A stretch of 64,000 nucleotides of DNA from Liolophura sinensis (Eukaryota; Mollusca; Polyplacophora; Chitonida; Chitonidae): assembly GCF_032854445.1 (NCBI RefSeq), contig NC_088304.1, forward strand, positions 27,599,732 to 27,663,731, in the 5' to 3' direction. Of the stretch, positions 60,222 to 64,000 are shown piece after piece; positions within the stretch are counted from its first letter, which is position 1; each line of letters starts with the position of its first letter. The position numbers were made by a program, and so were the translations under genes. The notes under the pieces are model-generated. The model made no database searches and had not been told where the DNA came from. It was given only the letters and a program-made list of their open reading frames with translations.

Positions 60222-60789
60222 CAATTTCTTAGCAACATAAAATTTGTCCGCATATCACCAAGCGCTGTAAAAGTGACAACACATGCGCAAGTGTATCATT
60301 TCTTTGTTAACAGGCTTGTTTGCCGATCCGGGCTTCCATATTTCGCAGTGTTTATTGTTGTGCAAAGTAATGAAAGCTGACTGGTGGTTTACACTAAAGG
60401 GTGACATGTAAACTGTGACTCAGTGGCGTGTAACACCTTCTCGAATCTGTCAACCATCTCAAAAAACCATGGCCATTACCGTGAGAGTTTCCAGATGGCT
60501 TTGATTCACATTAGCTAGATTTATCGCGAAACTGTTTCCATCCGGAAATGCATTATAGCCCGCCGTATATAGGAACGCCCTTATTGTCATGGTCATGATT
60601 CAATTTAGATGTAATTTACATGTGCGCTTGGAAGTGTACCTCTGCAGAAGGACTTGGGGAAATGTTCCCTTATTAGTATATAAGCACGGTAGTTAATTTG
60701 CGGAGAATTGCAAAAGAAACTGTTTTACAAGCAGACTTCAGCAGAGGGTATTTAGCTACATATAGCCTACCTCGGGTGCTGTTTATTTA

Positions 60790-60950
60790 CCTAATTTAAT
60801 TGGCGTTTAAGGCCTTAATCAAGTCGGGTACAAGAGAGAGGAAACTGGTGTGTCGAGAGGAAACCACCGACCTTCACCTGGTGCATGACAAGCATCCTGA
60901 TTAAAGTCGCAGTAAAACCAGCGAAACCTGCGTTAAGACTCGACAATTAG
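60790..60950 (-). mobile_element. SINE-related fragment
   Basis: TTAATTGGCGTTTAAGGCCT, CTTAATCAAGTC and GAGGAAACCACCGACCTTCA match the variant body also seen at 43948-44070. Confidence 0.45.
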
Positions 60951-63900
60951 CGCTCTTAGGGCGATACTGTACATGTTTCACATAGCTATACTTTGTACTA
61001 TTCGCATAATCTGAAAGTTATTTCATTGATTGATCCATGTAGTTCCTGGGACAGGTTGAGCTTAGGGTGACAATCTAGGTTTCCAGGCTTTTTTGCTCGG
61101 ATATTAAAACTGTCATATCGCTGGTTGTCAGGAAAACTCACTTTTTTTACGAAACTACATGTAATTTTTTATATTATCTGGATTTCAGAGATCGATTTCC
61201 AGATATTCAAACTGATACTACTGGTTGACAGAAATGCAGGGCTGTGTGAGACCATTTGATTTTGTATATCAAACATCCTCACTGTCAGATGTCTCTCATT
61301 CTTATGGATATTGAGATTTCATCTTTTTTCACACTTTTCTTTTTTCAATGGTTATTTCGTAAGCGAAATCATAATCCATGGAGTGAATATACTCTTTCTG
61401 TAACAAACGATATCAAACTGCATGTATTTCTCTTGGCATGGTTTTACACATCCCAACAACAGGGAAAGGAGAAAGTATATTTGGCCCTTTTATCTTTCAT
61501 CCCTAACTCCAGTAATTGAAGTATTTGCCTACTTGAAAAAATCAGACCTTTGACCTAACGCAAGTGATCCTTTTAGACTGCTCCAGTCAGGGAGATCATT
61601 TGAAACCCAAAATCCCCTCACAATATGTACCTCAGCCAAGCCTTTTACTCAGGCCCACTTATAAACGCCTTTATTGTTTTCTGTGGCGATGTCCAACTTT
61701 TATACAGGACGACAGCAAAAACCGGAACTGTATTATTGCTGATTTCCTCTTTCGCTCCCAAATGGTTATATCTTAACCTGGTGACCCTTTAAACAGTCCA
61801 GCTTTAAAAACATGCCAATGATGCAAATTAAGGCGTGAAACTTATCCTTATATGGTTATATAATGAGGAGTGTACTTAGACTCCAATTCTGACAACAGAA
61901 GCCTATTACCATCCCCTGAACACTAAACGCTGTACCTAAACGTGCATGACCTCTTGAAGCTTTCTGTAACTGATTATGCTATTTTTTGAGAAGTAAGACA
62001 TAAGTGCAGTGGTTGGAGACATCTTATTTTGTCTTCATTATAATGAAACGGTATCCGAAAGCATTAAATAAGTATATAGACAGGCTGGACTTGAGCCTCG
62101 TGGGTTGTTTTTTCCTGATTTGTAAATTGCATCGTTTGAATTTCTTTTCTGACTGTATAGATGACGGATGAGGCCTCTTGAACCGTCATCTGTTACATTC
62201 ACATTGTTGCAGTAATAGGCCGGCCCATGGCTGATTATTACGTGTCGACGGGTTGACTGGAGAGCCCTTATGCTTTGTACTGCCTCCAAAAAGCACAACT
62301 CAAATTGGTGTTCCCCAAGGCAATGACCTATTGAGTAAATGTCAATGTTGAAATTGGACACAAACCGGGCATAACTTTTTTTGATGGGGCGTTGTTGACA
62401 GGGGTTTGTGACAGACGTATCCCTTTAGTCCGCGAAACAGAGGTAATTAGACCAGGGCTAATTAACACCCTAATTAACCCGTCGTCTGCCTGCTGTATAT
62501 TCGTCACAGCTCAGGCCATACGCAGACACCCCGCGGGACACTTTGACACCACGAGATAACCTTTTTAATTAAATGATCATTGACTTGCAGTGAAATTAAT
62601 GTCAATTGAAAAACGTCCGTAGTCGTTTTGGGCAACGTGGAGCATACGTATACTTAAATATACCATATATAGTATGAACAACTGAAATGAAATCAGTTTG
62701 AAAGAAGTGTTACGTGTATAATGATTTGATGTTCCAGGTGATAATTACTTAAGTAAACAAGGCATTTGTATGCCGAAAGTAAATCAGTGCCACGTGAATA
62801 ATATTAATGTAGGATAATTGGCCTACAGATTAAAAAAAACCTTGCTCGTGCTTTCTGCTTTGTAGAGCTAAGCTCTAAGGCAATAATAGGTGGAACTCTT
62901 ACGGGGCGAATATGGCGAAAACAAACGGAGATTAACCTTTGTTTATTATGTGGCACAAAACAATAATGTACATCTGTATTGTATTCATCCAGTGTTACAT
63001 TTGTTAACGCCTAGATTCTGTCCCTGTAGGAAAAATACGATCCGAAGACGTTGATATTGTGTTTTTGTTTGTTCCATTTCGCGATCAACAGGAATGCGGA
63101 TGTTGGAATTATGAATTGAACAGCGAACTCTTGTGTCAGTTAAAGATAGCGTATGTCTGTTATAGTTAAGTTGTACAGATGGGGAATCTAAACAAGTTCT
63201 ACCTGCCAGTTTGTTTTTTACCACCCGATGCGCACAGAAATGTTTCAGAAAATGCCATATTGAAAGATTGCTTTTTTTCCAGTGGCACGCGAAATCAAGT
63301 GATTTACAAGGCTTCTTATGTAAACTGAGACCAGTTCGAGTCACTTAGCTATTTGTTTCTGTATGTCTTTCTTGACACGCTCTTCTGTTCCCCTTGCCCA
63401 GTTGTAAGGTTGAACACATCCGTCTTTCCTTTTTGCTTTAAATAAAGACGTAGATGACAAAGCTTGCCTTCTTGGCTCTCTGACAATGCCTACCGCCTTG
63501 GTGGCTTCTAGTCACAAACACAGTGGCCCAGAGATGGCCTCCGCTCAGCGCTAATGTAGATCTATAACCCATCCGTTGTCCAATACACACTAATAATTTG
63601 ATAATTCTGCCTCGTAAGGATGGGAGCCAATCTTTATCCCTCATCAAACTGTCTGTTTGTGTGTCCATCTCAGGCCTTTGAGGCTTAATACTCATTAAAC
63701 GCTGATCGTCTATCATGGCCCCAAGAACCTGTTTGTATGGAAATGCGATCAGGGCTAGTTTCTTGTTGATTTTTAGGGCTTTCTCACAGCGCACCAAATT
63801 CATTCCACGTTTTAACAAAGTCCGTGAGATGTGAAAGACTATTGCACGCAAAATTACATGTTCCCACACATTTTTTCCTACGATAGTATACGTATGTGTT

Positions 63901-64000
63901 TCCAGTTATTCCCAAGAATATCCCTACCCAGCAGTGAACAATGAATGTTGTTTTGCCAAGAGTGTAGTAGGTAACGACTTACAGATGTCCGCGGTTACGT
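60951..64000. other. Window end, no supported gene
   Basis: Short frames on both strands (for example 62985-63344 and 63438-63869, minus) without domains or splice context. The TAATTA cluster is the only distinctive signal. Confidence 0.4.
62440..62615. promoter_or_regulatory. Cluster of TAATTA homeodomain-type sites, candidate enhancer
   Basis: TAATTA occurs at 62444, 62459, 62471 and 62566 within about 130 bases, around a GC-rich centre (CACCCCGCGGGACACTTTGA). No repeat family is seen. TAATTA is the core site of many homeodomain factors; the enhancer role is inferred. Confidence 0.25.

Noticed and set aside
63438-63869. 143-codon minus-strand frame at the window end
   Set aside because: Somewhat protein-like, but no domain, no signal and no splice borders.

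Overview
The window looks like nuclear DNA of an invertebrate animal, most likely a mollusc or another lophotrochozoan. It is AT-rich and intron-rich, has no operons and almost no long reading frames, and carries many copies of a tRNA-headed SINE. The SINE's conserved 3' part reads like TTCTTGAGTACGGCGTAAAA, with an (AATA)n-type tail. I know such SINEs from molluscan and related genomes. The species cannot be fixed from this sequence.

One complete protein-coding gene was assembled by eye on the + strand (2666-20891, eight coding exons). Every junction has AG/GT borders, and all phases agree. The 470-residue product is a predicted single-pass type I membrane protein: signal peptide, a divergent SUEL-type (rhamnose-binding-lectin-like) domain, a CUB domain, a Ser/Thr-rich glycosylatable stalk encoded by three small exons, one membrane span, a basic stop-transfer stretch and a ~110-residue cytoplasmic tail with three tyrosines. 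Exons 2 to 6 all start and end in phase 1, so each module could be skipped without a frameshift. I do not recognise a named orthologue; a recognition or adhesion receptor is an inference from the architecture.

A second gene appears to start at 51893 (+): a short exon encoding a signal peptide, ending in phase 1 at a consensus donor. Its remaining exons were not found and may lie beyond the window. A 4-codon upstream ORF ends on its start codon.

Most of the rest is repeats. There are about twenty full or broken SINE copies, an unclassified interspersed family (called R1 here, at least ten copies), a likely MITE with long inverted ends (56294-56680) and seven tandem arrays (81-bp near 550; 43-bp and 35-bp near 10.6-11.3 kb; decayed 45-65 bp near 19.5 kb; (TA)n near 46.9 kb; 21-bp near 49.2 kb; 28-bp near 56.4 kb). 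By region: 1-2.6 kb upstream flank with the 81-bp array; 2.7-20.9 kb receptor gene; 21-51 kb intergenic repeats with one conserved-element-like stretch (23.6-24.1 kb); 51.6-52 kb second gene start; 52-64 kb long intron or intergenic DNA with the MITE, two SINEs, a frame broken by stops (59.8-60.2 kb) and a homeodomain-site cluster (62.4-62.6 kb). No rRNA, convincing tRNA gene, CRISPR array or bacterial feature was seen.
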